From: Nitrosomonas sp.
GTDB lineage: Bacteria > Pseudomonadota > Gammaproteobacteria > Burkholderiales > Nitrosomonadaceae
Assembly (NCBI RefSeq): GCF_021731985.1
Contig: NZ_JAKFWH010000084.1
Coordinates: 1 to 54,649, forward strand
Reading direction: 5' to 3'
DNA length: 54,649 nt
Below are positions 47,612-54,649 of the stretch, one piece after another. A program made the translations under genes and the position numbers. Within the stretch, counting starts at the first letter, position 1. The number at the start of each line of letters is the position of its first letter. The notes beneath the pieces are model-generated. The model saw only the letters and a program-made list of their open reading frames with translations. It did no database searches and was not told the origin of the DNA.

Positions 47612-48808
47612 ATGAATCCAAATCTGAACCAGCTGCAACCTTATCCTTTTCAGAAGCTGCGGCAACTATTTGAGGGGGTAATACGCAACACTGCGCTGCA
47701 TCCGATTGATTTGCAGATTGGTGAGCCCAAGCATGCGACACCCGATTTTATTCGTCATGCGATGATAGATAATCTGGATGGTTTATCCACTTATCCGACC
47801 ACGCTGGGAACGCCGGCGCTGAGGAATAGCATCGCGGCGTGGATCAATCGACGATTTAACCTGCCCGGTATCAATCCAGACACAGAAATTATTCCCGTCA
47901 ATGGCAGCCGTGAAGCTTTATTTTCTTTTGCGCAGGCGGTGATTGATCCCAGAGCTAGTCATCCAGCGGTGGTTTGTCCCAATCCGTTTTATCAGATTTA
48001 CGAAGGGGCTGCGTTATTAGCGGGCGCAACCCCTTATTTTATTAACACGTTGCCGGAGAATCATTTCAAACTGGATTATTCACAATTGACCGATACAGTA
48101 TGGTCACGCACGCAGTTGATTTATGTGTGCTCGCCCAATAATCCAACAGGTGGTGTGATGAAGCTGGATGAATGGCGTGAATTGTTTGCGTTGTCGGATC
48201 GTTATGGTTTTGTGATCGCTTCGGATGAATGTTATTCAGAAATATATTTTGATGAGACAGATCCGCCTTTAGGGGCGCTGGATGCTGCGCAGCGACTGGG
48301 CCGTTCTGGTTTTTCGCGTTTGGTGGTATTCAATAGTTTATCGAAACGCTCTAATGTGCCGGGGTTGCGTTCCGGGTATGCGGCCGGAGACGCTACGCTA
48401 CTGGAAAAATTCCTGCTGTACCGGACTTATCATGGCTCTGCGATGAATCCAGCCGCTCAGGCGGCGAGTGCCGCAGCGTGGAGTGATGAAGCGCACGTGG
48501 TGGAGAATCGCCGTTTATATGCGCAGAAATTTTCTTCATCGATAGCACTGTTGTCGGATACGATGGCGGTGCAGATGCCGGATGCGGGTTTCTATTTGTG
48601 GATTAAAACCCCAGTCAGTGATACTGAATCCACCAAACGGCTTTATCAAGATTATAATGTCACGGTGCTGCCGGGAAGCTATCTGGCACGTGATGCGCAT
48701 GGTATGAATCCGGGAAAAGATTATGTACGGATTGCGCTGGTTGCTTCACCGCAGGAATGTATCGAGGCCATGAACAGAATCAAGAGCTTGGTGATTCAAC
48801 TGAGCTGA
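47612..48808 (+). CDS. dapC: Succinyldiaminopimelate transaminase
   Basis: 398 residues. Class I/II aminotransferase with [37 protein letters not shown] and the PLP-lysine segment [16 protein letters not shown]. It makes N-succinyl-L,L-diaminopimelate in lysine and murein synthesis. dapD follows 22 bases later, so the pathway assignment is firm. Confidence 0.94.
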   Translation: MNPNLNQLQPYPFQKLRQLFEGVIRNTALHPIDLQIGEPKHATPDFIRHAMIDNLDGLSTYPTTLGTPALRNSIAAWINRRFNLPGINPDTEIIPVNGSREALFSFAQAVIDPRASHPAVVCPNPFYQIYEGAALLAGATPYFINTLPENHFKLDYSQLTDTVWSRTQLIYVCSPNNPTGGVMKLDEWRELFALSDRYGFVIASDECYSEIYFDETDPPLGALDAAQRLGRSGFSRLVVFNSLSKRSNVPGLRSGYAAGDATLLEKFLLYRTYHGSAMNPAAQAASAAAWSDEAHVVENRRLYAQKFSSSIALLSDTMAVQMPDAGFYLWIKTPVSDTESTKRLYQDYNVTVLPGSYLARDAHGMNPGKDYVRIALVASPQECIEAMNRIKSLVIQLS

Positions 48809-48830
48809 ATTTAAATTATTAGGAAAAATT

Positions 48831-49652
48831 ATGAATGAATTGAAAACCATCATTGAAGAAGCTTTTGATCGCCGTGCTGATATTACCCCGCGTAATGTCG
48901 ATGCCAATCTGAAGGAATCTATCGCGCAAGTGCTCAATATGCTCGATGGCGGCAAACTACGCGTGGCCGAGAAAATCAATGGCGATTGGGTGACGCATCA
49001 ATGGATCAAGAAAGCCGTGCTGCTGTCATTTCGTATCGAAGACAATAGTTTCATCAAGGGCGGTTTCTCCAACTATTTTGACAAAGTACCGTCAAAATTC
49101 GCTGATTACAGTTCCAGGGATTTCCGTGACGGCGGTTTCCGTGTGGTGCCACCTGCAGCCGTACGCAAAGGTTCGTTTATTGCTAACAATGTGGTTCTGA
49201 TGCCGTCTTATGTCAATATTGGCGCGTATGTGGATGAGGGTACCATGGTTGATACCTGGGCAACAGTGGGTTCCTGTGCGCAAATTGGCAAGAATGTGCA
49301 TTTATCCGGCGGTGTTGGCATCGGAGGTGTGTTGGAGCCGGTTCAGGCAAATCCAACAATTATTGAGGATAATTGTTTTATCGGGGCACGTTCAGAAGTG
49401 GTGGAAGGGGTGATTGTCGGTGAAAATTCTGTGATTTCGATGGGTGTATATATTGGCCAGAGTACAAAAATATATAACCGCGAAACGGGGGAAGTCAGTT
49501 ATGGTCGTATTCCGCCGGGATCGGTTGTGGTATCAGGTAATTTACCGGCTGAGAATGGAAAATACAGTCTGTATTGTGCGGTGATTGTTAAACAGGTTGA
49601 TGCTAAAACTCGATCAAAAACGGGTATTAATGAGTTGCTGCGCGGGATCTGA
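48831..49652 (+). CDS. dapD: Tetrahydrodipicolinate N-succinyltransferase
   Basis: 273 residues. Left-handed beta-helix acyltransferase with [20 protein letters not shown], the hexapeptide repeats and [18 protein letters not shown]. It uses succinyl-CoA. Operon with dapC; a strong terminator follows. Confidence 0.96.
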   Translation: MNELKTIIEEAFDRRADITPRNVDANLKESIAQVLNMLDGGKLRVAEKINGDWVTHQWIKKAVLLSFRIEDNSFIKGGFSNYFDKVPSKFADYSSRDFRDGGFRVVPPAAVRKGSFIANNVVLMPSYVNIGAYVDEGTMVDTWATVGSCAQIGKNVHLSGGVGIGGVLEPVQANPTIIEDNCFIGARSEVVEGVIVGENSVISMGVYIGQSTKIYNRETGEVSYGRIPPGSVVVSGNLPAENGKYSLYCAVIVKQVDAKTRSKTGINELLRGI

Positions 49653-49668
49653 ATTGTCTGAGAGATAC

Positions 49669-49700
49669 AATAAAAATCCCCTTAAATGGGGATTTTTATT
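49669..49700. terminator. Bidirectional terminator between dapD and the BON lipoprotein
   Basis: A perfect 13-bp stem, AATAAAAATCCCC (49669-49681) with GGGGATTTTTATT (49688-49700), around loop TTAAAT. A/T-rich arms give T-runs on both strands, so it can end dapCD and the convergent gene. Confidence 0.9.
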
Positions 49701-49711
49701 GGGATAGATGA

Positions 49712-50047
49712 TTATTTTTTGACAATCTGGTTATCTACTTTTTTTACCCCGTCCACAATCCAGGTATGCATATTGACACGGGTAAGTTGGTCTTCGTTAT
49801 TGACGGTGCCGCTTAGAACGACATTGCCATCGTTGACTTTAATTTCGACTTTTGCACCTTGTAGCACTGGATCTGATTGAACGGCTTGGGTGATGCGTGC
49901 AAAAATAGTCGAATCATCATAAACGGCTCCTGGTGGTGGTGTGACCCAGGATTCATGCGTTTTTTCTGCATAGTTTTCGCAACCACTCAACGTGAATAGA
50001 CTCAGGAGGAGTATGGAAAAAGTAAATACTTTATAACGAGTTTGCAT
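49712..50047 (-). CDS. BON-domain lipoprotein
   Basis: 111 residues. Lipobox LSGC at the end of a hydrophobic signal (Cys23), then one BON domain (IFARITQAVQSDPVLQGAKVEIKVNDGNVVLSG). Periplasmic, probably anchored to the outer membrane, where BON proteins bind phospholipid and guard the envelope. Single gene. Confidence 0.87.
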   Translation of the reverse strand: MQTRYKVFTFSILLLSLFTLSGCENYAEKTHESWVTPPPGAVYDDSTIFARITQAVQSDPVLQGAKVEIKVNDGNVVLSGTVNNEDQLTRVNMHTWIVDGVKKVDNQIVKK

Positions 50048-50236
50048 AATGTTTTATTCCTATCATTGATTTTCTTGAATTTGCATGCGAATGTTGTAAC
50101 GTTATTGTTTTATGGCGGTCATTTTTTGCTTGCATGTTATTTATCCCATCTGGCATGTATGGAATCATAACGCTACAGGTAGGACATAGACAAGCCGGTA
50201 TTTTAAAATGTAGTCATGATAGAGATTTCTAAGAGC

Positions 50237-51199
50237 TTAAATTGAATGTTTCTCGATTGCTGCATGTAAAAAGTGCTGTACTTGAGTAGTTAAATCGCTC
50301 GCCAGACAATCAAATTCTTTCACTTCGTCAGTTTTCAAGCTGCGTAGCCATGTGAGTTGCCGCTTAGCTAATTGACGAGTGGCAGCAACACCCATGTCAT
50401 GTAATTCCGCGCTATTTATTTTGTGATCCAAATAAAGGCAGGTTTGACGGTAACCGACACAACGCATTGATGGGGATTCCATACTGAGTGAAAACTGCTG
50501 GAGAATGGATTGAACTTCATCAATTAATCCAGATTTCAACATGGCTTCAAAGCGTTCTGCGATGCGTAGGTGCAGTTGACTGCGATTACTGGGGATTAGT
50601 GCAATACTTATTTTACGGTAAGGAAAGTCTGCTTCTCTGGGGATTTTGAGAATCTCAGACATCGGTTGCTGGGTCAGATAACATACTTCCAAAGCGCGTT
50701 GAATGCGCTGACTATCCGTGGGTTTGATACGCGCTGCGGTTTCCGGATCCAGTTCTTCGAGCTTTTGATGCATGACTGGCCAGCCCAATTCGTTAGCCAT
50801 GTTTTCAAGCATCAGGCGAAGGTTCTTGTCCGCTGAGGGCAATATCGAAAGGCCATCTTGCAATGCCCGGAAGTAAAGCATGGTACCTCCTACAAGTAAT
50901 GGAATTTTATTGCGCTGTGTAATCTCATGCATGACTTTTAATGTATCATTACGAAATAATGCTGCCGAGTAGTGTTGGTTTGGGTCGATTAGATTAATCA
51001 GGTGGTGAGGTGCTCGGATGAGGGTTGCTGGATCGGGTTTGGCTGTTCCGATATCTAAATGGCGATAAACCTGGGCAGAATCAACGCTGATAATCTCTAC
51101 TGGGAAATTTTCAGCAATATCCAGAGCAATTTGACTCTTGCCACTTGCGGTGGGACCCATTAAGAAAATAGCAGGTGGCAAGCGCGTTGAATATTGCAT
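50237..51199 (-). CDS. miaA: tRNA dimethylallyltransferase
   Basis: 320 residues. P-loop GPTASGKSQIA, SVDSAQVYRHLDIGTAKP, LVGGTMLYFRAL and the later QRIQRALEV are diagnostic. It adds an isopentenyl group to A37 of tRNAs reading codons that start with U. Single gene, divergent from the DUF2909 gene. Confidence 0.96.
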   Translation of the reverse strand: MQYSTRLPPAIFLMGPTASGKSQIALDIAENFPVEIISVDSAQVYRHLDIGTAKPDPATLIRAPHHLINLIDPNQHYSAALFRNDTLKVMHEITQRNKIPLLVGGTMLYFRALQDGLSILPSADKNLRLMLENMANELGWPVMHQKLEELDPETAARIKPTDSQRIQRALEVCYLTQQPMSEILKIPREADFPYRKISIALIPSNRSQLHLRIAERFEAMLKSGLIDEVQSILQQFSLSMESPSMRCVGYRQTCLYLDHKINSAELHDMGVAATRQLAKRQLTWLRSLKTDEVKEFDCLASDLTTQVQHFLHAAIEKHSI

Positions 51200-51295
51200 T
51201 TTGGGTTCTAATTGATGAGTGTTGAAACAAAGTATCTGTTTAAAAATGACTTTATTGATACTGAAAATGGATGGAATTTTATAATTAAATTGTCA

Positions 51296-51324
51296 TTGGA
51301 CAATCAGCAAAACTCGGCTAAACT
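51296..51324 (+). promoter_or_regulatory. Candidate sigma70 promoter for the DUF2909 gene
   Basis: TTGGAC (51296-51301) and TAAACT (51319-51324) are separated by 17 bases and lie about 35 bases before the start codon. They are partly overlapped by the inverted repeat ATTGTC-N4-GACAAT. Confidence 0.35.
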
Positions 51325-51357
51325 TCGAAAAATTCAACTTCTAGTAGGGACAAACCA

Positions 51358-51546
51358 TTGAAAATCTTCGCAGCGGTAATATTTCTTCTTATATTATATA
51401 GCCTGGGATCGGCTCTGTATTACATGTATAAAGATAAAGGCCAATCGACTCGTATGGTCAGGTCCTTGGGCATACGTGTTGGCCTGTCACTTTTTCTGTT
51501 TATTGTTATGATGATATCAACCCGTTTGGATATGATGTCTGAGTAA
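51358..51546 (+). CDS. DUF2909 small twin-transmembrane protein
   Basis: 62 residues from a TTG, with TAGGGA ahead of it. Two hydrophobic helices (about 4-22 and 40-57) flank a short basic loop (KDKGQSTRMVRSLGIR). This matches DUF2909, a small betaproteobacterial inner-membrane family often near cytochrome oxidase assembly genes. None of those genes is nearby. Confidence 0.8.
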   Translation: MKIFAAVIFLLILYSLGSALYYMYKDKGQSTRMVRSLGIRVGLSLFLFIVMMISTRLDMMSE

Positions 51547-51555
51547 GAAATTTTT

Positions 51556-52818
51556 TTGTGTCAGAAAGTCTTGACGCATGCATTGCGATCAACGCTCTTG
51601 AAAAAAGTGTCCAGAGATGTAGTCATTATTGGTGCGGGTGCCGCAGGAATGATGTGTGCGATTGAAGCCGGTAAACGGGGACGCAGTGTCATGCTGGTTG
51701 ATCATGCCCGTAAGCTGGCAGAAAAAATCCGTATCTCCGGCGGTGGCCGCTGCAATTTTACCAATCGTTATACCAAGGCGGAAAACTTTCTCTCCAGCAA
51801 TCCTCATTTTTGCCGTTCTGCACTTGCCCGTTTTACGCCCCAGGATTTTATTGTGTTGCTTGAGAAACATGGTATTCATTATCATGAGAAAAAATCAGGA
51901 CAATTGTTTTGTGATGACAGCTCACAGCAAATCATTGATATGCTGCAGCGTGAATGCGCAGTGGCTGGTGTGGACTGGCAGATGCCTTCTCAGCTAAAGC
52001 AAGTGGAATATTTTCCAGCAGATAACGAAACCCAACATACCGAGCGGAAATTCATACTGACGACCGAACGCAATACAATAGAAGTGAGTTCATTAGTGAT
52101 TGCCACGGGTGGTTTATCCATTCCGCAAATTGGCTCCAGTGCATTGGGTTATCAGATTGCCAATCAATTTGGTATTCGTGTGACACCCTTGCGTCCCGCT
52201 TTGGTCGGTTTGACTTTTGCAGTTGAAGATTTTATCGGTTTTCAGGATATTCCAGGCGTGGCGATAGATGCTGAAGTGAGTTGTAGTGGCTGCACATTCC
52301 GTGAAAGCATATTATTTACGCACCGTGGCTTGAGTGGACCAGCCATTTTACAGATTTCTTCCTATTGGCAGCCGGGAGAGTTAATCCATATCAATCTGTT
52401 GCCGCAACAGGATGTGCAGCAGATTTTTCTGGCACACAGACATAGCGCGATGTTGTTACCCAATCTACTGGCTCGTTATTTGCCTAAACGTTTTGTGCAG
52501 GTCTGGTGTTCGGCAATGCTGGTTCGGTTATCCATGAATGCAAAACCGATGAACCAATATCGTGAAGGTGAATTGCGTCAGATTGCAGATAAGCTCCATG
52601 GTTGGCAGGTTACTCCCACTGGAACAGTTGGTTATAAAAAAGCGGAAGTGACGCTGGGAGGGGTAGACACACATGAGCTCTCATCCAAAACGATGGAATC
52701 CACACGCATACCAGGGTTGTATTTTATTGGAGAAGTGGTCGACGTGACCGGTCACTTGGGTGGATTTAATTTTCAGTGGGCTTGGTCTTCGGGTTACGCC
52801 GCCGGGCAGGTTGCCTAA
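51556..52818 (+). CDS. NAD(P)/FAD-dependent oxidoreductase, HI0933/YhiN family
   Basis: 420 residues from a TTG at 51556; a TTG at 51598 (KKVSRDVVIIG) is an equally likely start and gives the usual N-terminus. FAD-binding DVVIIGAGAAGMMCAIEAGKRG, the family hallmark KIRISGGGRCNFTN, and a C-terminal GEVVDVTGHLGGFNFQWAWSSG. A flavoprotein of unknown substrate. Confidence 0.9.
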   Translation: MCQKVLTHALRSTLLKKVSRDVVIIGAGAAGMMCAIEAGKRGRSVMLVDHARKLAEKIRISGGGRCNFTNRYTKAENFLSSNPHFCRSALARFTPQDFIVLLEKHGIHYHEKKSGQLFCDDSSQQIIDMLQRECAVAGVDWQMPSQLKQVEYFPADNETQHTERKFILTTERNTIEVSSLVIATGGLSIPQIGSSALGYQIANQFGIRVTPLRPALVGLTFAVEDFIGFQDIPGVAIDAEVSCSGCTFRESILFTHRGLSGPAILQISSYWQPGELIHINLLPQQDVQQIFLAHRHSAMLLPNLLARYLPKRFVQVWCSAMLVRLSMNAKPMNQYREGELRQIADKLHGWQVTPTGTVGYKKAEVTLGGVDTHELSSKTMESTRIPGLYFIGEVVDVTGHLGGFNFQWAWSSGYAAGQVA

Positions 52819-52830
52819 TTACCTTACAAA

Positions 52831-54210
52831 ATGTACTTCAAAAGCATTCACTCCTATTTTCCTGAGATTTTACTAACATTAACTCTACTAATATTAGCTG
52901 AGCCAACAAAAGCCGGGGTTTTTGAATTCGCCGGAGATACTTATGGTGTTGATGTGATAACCCACCCAACTGGTTATGATGGAACAGGGAGGAAACTGGT
53001 TATAACGGTAGGTATCTCACCTTTCTTTCCCCATGTGGATAAAATGGAAATACCGCTTCAGAATGCTATTAACATTTGGAATCAATTAGTGCCTACAACC
53101 GGGAATGTAATCACGTCAGGAAATAGTATTCCCGATAATCACTTTGATTTTGAGTCTGTTGCACTGCATGAGCTGGGGCATTGTATTGGGCTTTCGCACC
53201 CCAATTTGGCGTCGGAATCCGGTCTTGTCGGCGATAATAAAAACTATACAGCTTCTACCAAAGGCGCCAATAATGTATTTGATTTAAATAGTGGTACTGA
53301 TGGAATTATTGGCTCTAGCGATGACATACGTGGTGATGATGTTAACTTGCACTGGTTCTCAAAAGGAATTAATGATCCTTTTCGTTCGCCCATAATTGTT
53401 GACAAAACAACGTATAGTCAACATTTTGATGACCTTCCATCAGGTGATCATTATGTAGTCAATGGTGATCGTAATGTATCAGGATTATTTGGCCTAGAGA
53501 AAACCGAGGCAGTAATGCAGCAGGGTATCCAAGCAGGTGAGTCACGGCGTACCTTAGCTGCTGATGATGTGGCTACATTACGCTTGGGTATGAGTGGCCT
53601 TGATATGCTGGCGGGGACAAGGGATGACTATACAGTGTTATTGCAGTATGCGGGGGTTACTGAGGATGCAAACATTGTTTTAGCTTTTGATAGCAAAGCT
53701 TCTTTTTCTGCTTGCGAAGTCACTGCGCAGTATATTTCTGATAATGAGTCACATATTGTCATTAATTCAGGATATATTTCATTCAATACTGATTCTTTAT
53801 GGTTTTTTAATCAGGAGTTAGCCGTTATTGAATCACTTCTTCCGGAAGTCTCAGTAATCGCTAATGGAAAACCGGATTCAATCAAATTAAACCAAGGTGA
53901 TGAGCTGACACTTATAGTTATGTTAAACCCGAATAAAAGTGCCGGGAATTTAGCAGATTATTGGATCAAAGCAATTACTCCCGTAGGGATATATTGGCTC
54001 AATGATCAATTTCAATTTGTTGCATCAGATACACCTATAAGAGTTTTTGATGGGCCCTTAGCGAACATTGCTTCTTTTACACTCTTTGAGAGTGCAACAC
54101 TGAATCTGCCTCCCGGTACATATATCATCAGCTTTGCAGTTGATGATAATATGAATAATATTTATGACGCTACTTATGAAGATTCGGTCATTATTACAAT
54201 AAAACGATGA
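52831..54210 (+). CDS. Secreted matrixin-like zinc metalloprotease
   Basis: 459 residues. Signal peptide of about 28 residues ending TKA. The zinc site is complete: HELGHCIGLSH with H113, E114, H117 and H123 (HExxHxxGxxH, metzincin). A MTRLG-like Met turn is not obvious; LRLGMSGLDML may serve. The C-terminal 200 residues look beta-rich, ending with TYEDSVIITIKR, without a known sorting signal. It probably acts outside the cell or in the periplasm. It starts 12 bases after the flavoprotein but is likely independent. An IS element lies 180 bases downstream. Confidence 0.8.
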   Translation: MYFKSIHSYFPEILLTLTLLILAEPTKAGVFEFAGDTYGVDVITHPTGYDGTGRKLVITVGISPFFPHVDKMEIPLQNAINIWNQLVPTTGNVITSGNSIPDNHFDFESVALHELGHCIGLSHPNLASESGLVGDNKNYTASTKGANNVFDLNSGTDGIIGSSDDIRGDDVNLHWFSKGINDPFRSPIIVDKTTYSQHFDDLPSGDHYVVNGDRNVSGLFGLEKTEAVMQQGIQAGESRRTLAADDVATLRLGMSGLDMLAGTRDDYTVLLQYAGVTEDANIVLAFDSKASFSACEVTAQYISDNESHIVINSGYISFNTDSLWFFNQELAVIESLLPEVSVIANGKPDSIKLNQGDELTLIVMLNPNKSAGNLADYWIKAITPVGIYWLNDQFQFVASDTPIRVFDGPLANIASFTLFESATLNLPPGTYIISFAVDDNMNNIYDATYEDSVIITIKR

Positions 54211-54390
54211 CTTAACTTTGCTGAGTATTTTGTATTTGACGTTATGAAAGCGACTGAGAAAAAACAGATAATTCTCCTGAAAATGAGAAAACCAGAGTTT
54301 CAGCGGGATCAAATATCGCGATAATTGTTGGGACGATAATTTTTCCTGTCATAGGAATAGCTAGGGGTTATACCTATATAAGAAAGCAGT

Positions 54391-54649
54391 AGTGTCCGGT
54401 TAAAAGTTTAATAAATTTAGTTGGTTAGCGGAGCCGCACTGTTCTGGAATGTAGACAGCGCCTTGTAAGGCTTGTCGCAACTGGTTTTTCTCAAAAACAG
54501 AGATCGATAAAATCTGTAGCAAAGTGTAGAGCGAGGCATCAATTTGAAGCTCCTTTTTAACAATGGCGATCAGCACGTAAGTGGCGACGGCGCACCAGAT
54601 CTGCGTTTTCACCGCATTCTCGCTGTTGCCGATGAAACGTTTGATACGC
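54391..54649 (-). mobile_element. IS4-type insertion sequence, right-edge fragment
   Basis: On the minus strand the transposase frame reads in from the window edge: RIKRFIGNSENAVKTQIWCA and then VATYVLIAIVKKELQIDASL, ending NLLNF with a stop at 54400. This is the C-terminus of IS4-group DDE transposases (KTQIWCAVATYVL region). The sequence AGTGTCCGGTTAAAAG at 54391 is the probable inverted repeat that ends the element. The rest is outside the window, so intactness cannot be judged. Confidence 0.85.

Noticed and set aside
1..54649. tRNA, rRNA and CRISPR
   Set aside because: No cloverleaf, rRNA segment or regularly spaced direct repeats were recognised by eye; a covariance-model search would be decisive.

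Overview
The window looks like a chromosomal segment of a betaproteobacterium, most likely Nitrosomonadales and close to Nitrosomonas. I infer this from gene content and order without a database search. The clues are moderate-to-low GC, rplM-rpsI followed by argC, dapC-dapD, small betaproteobacterial families (DUF2909, DUF6776), a PEP-CTERM exported protein, a CopD-cytochrome c fusion and many mobile remnants. Partial insertion sequences lie at both edges: an IS5-like end on the left and the C-terminus of an IS4-type transposase on the right.

Region by region. 0.4-3.7 kb: a five-PAS GGDEF-EAL signalling protein. 3.7-11.2 kb: thiopurine methyltransferase, then a guanidine operon on the minus strand. 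The operon has a guanidine-I (ykkC) riboswitch, an APC permease, two DUF1989 proteins (probable carboxyguanidine deiminase subunits) and a urea-carboxylase-family enzyme that is probably a guanidine carboxylase. No allophanate hydrolase is present in the window. 11.4-14.3 kb: an accessory island with an AT-rich, overlapping three-gene cassette (a TIGR04255 protein and two unknowns), a GTAG-type REP hairpin, an orphan antitoxin next to a decayed toxin, and a lipoprotein. 14.7-22.4 kb: an aminotransferase, then surface-polysaccharide genes (WecA/MraY-like transferase, WbpM/CapD-like dehydratase, an ABC exporter with a degenerate ATPase domain, rfbA, rfbC).

22.4-36.8 kb is mainly housekeeping: radA, a ceramidase-like membrane protein, a PD-(D/E)XK-like protein, rhlE, tyrS, an M23 peptidase, anmK (with a possible start-proximal frameshift), erpA, bactofilin, argC, rpsI, rplM, glnS. 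36.7-43.3 kb is accessory: a MntA/HepT toxin-antitoxin pair fused to the end of glnS, DUF5062, a NYN protein, a 21-residue basic protein, a PEP-CTERM protein, a broken PolX/PHP fragment, a phosphoribosyltransferase, and DUF2971 with other unknown genes. 43.4-54.2 kb: an SDR, rlmJ, a CopD-cytochrome c-thioredoxin-like fusion, dapC-dapD, a BON lipoprotein, miaA, a DUF2909 protein, a HI0933-type flavoprotein and a secreted matrixin-like metalloprotease.

The guanidine operon is the clearest functional unit: guanidine sensing (riboswitch), probable uptake (permease), carboxylation and deimination, yielding ammonia, which would matter to an ammonia oxidizer. The best candidates for something undescribed are the TIGR04255 cassette at 11.5-13.3 kb and the ABC exporter whose nucleotide-binding motifs are nearly all altered. 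GTAG-type REP/BIME elements recur at 13.27, 24.58 and 37.87 kb, and the 24.58 kb copy supplies the stop codons of two convergent genes.
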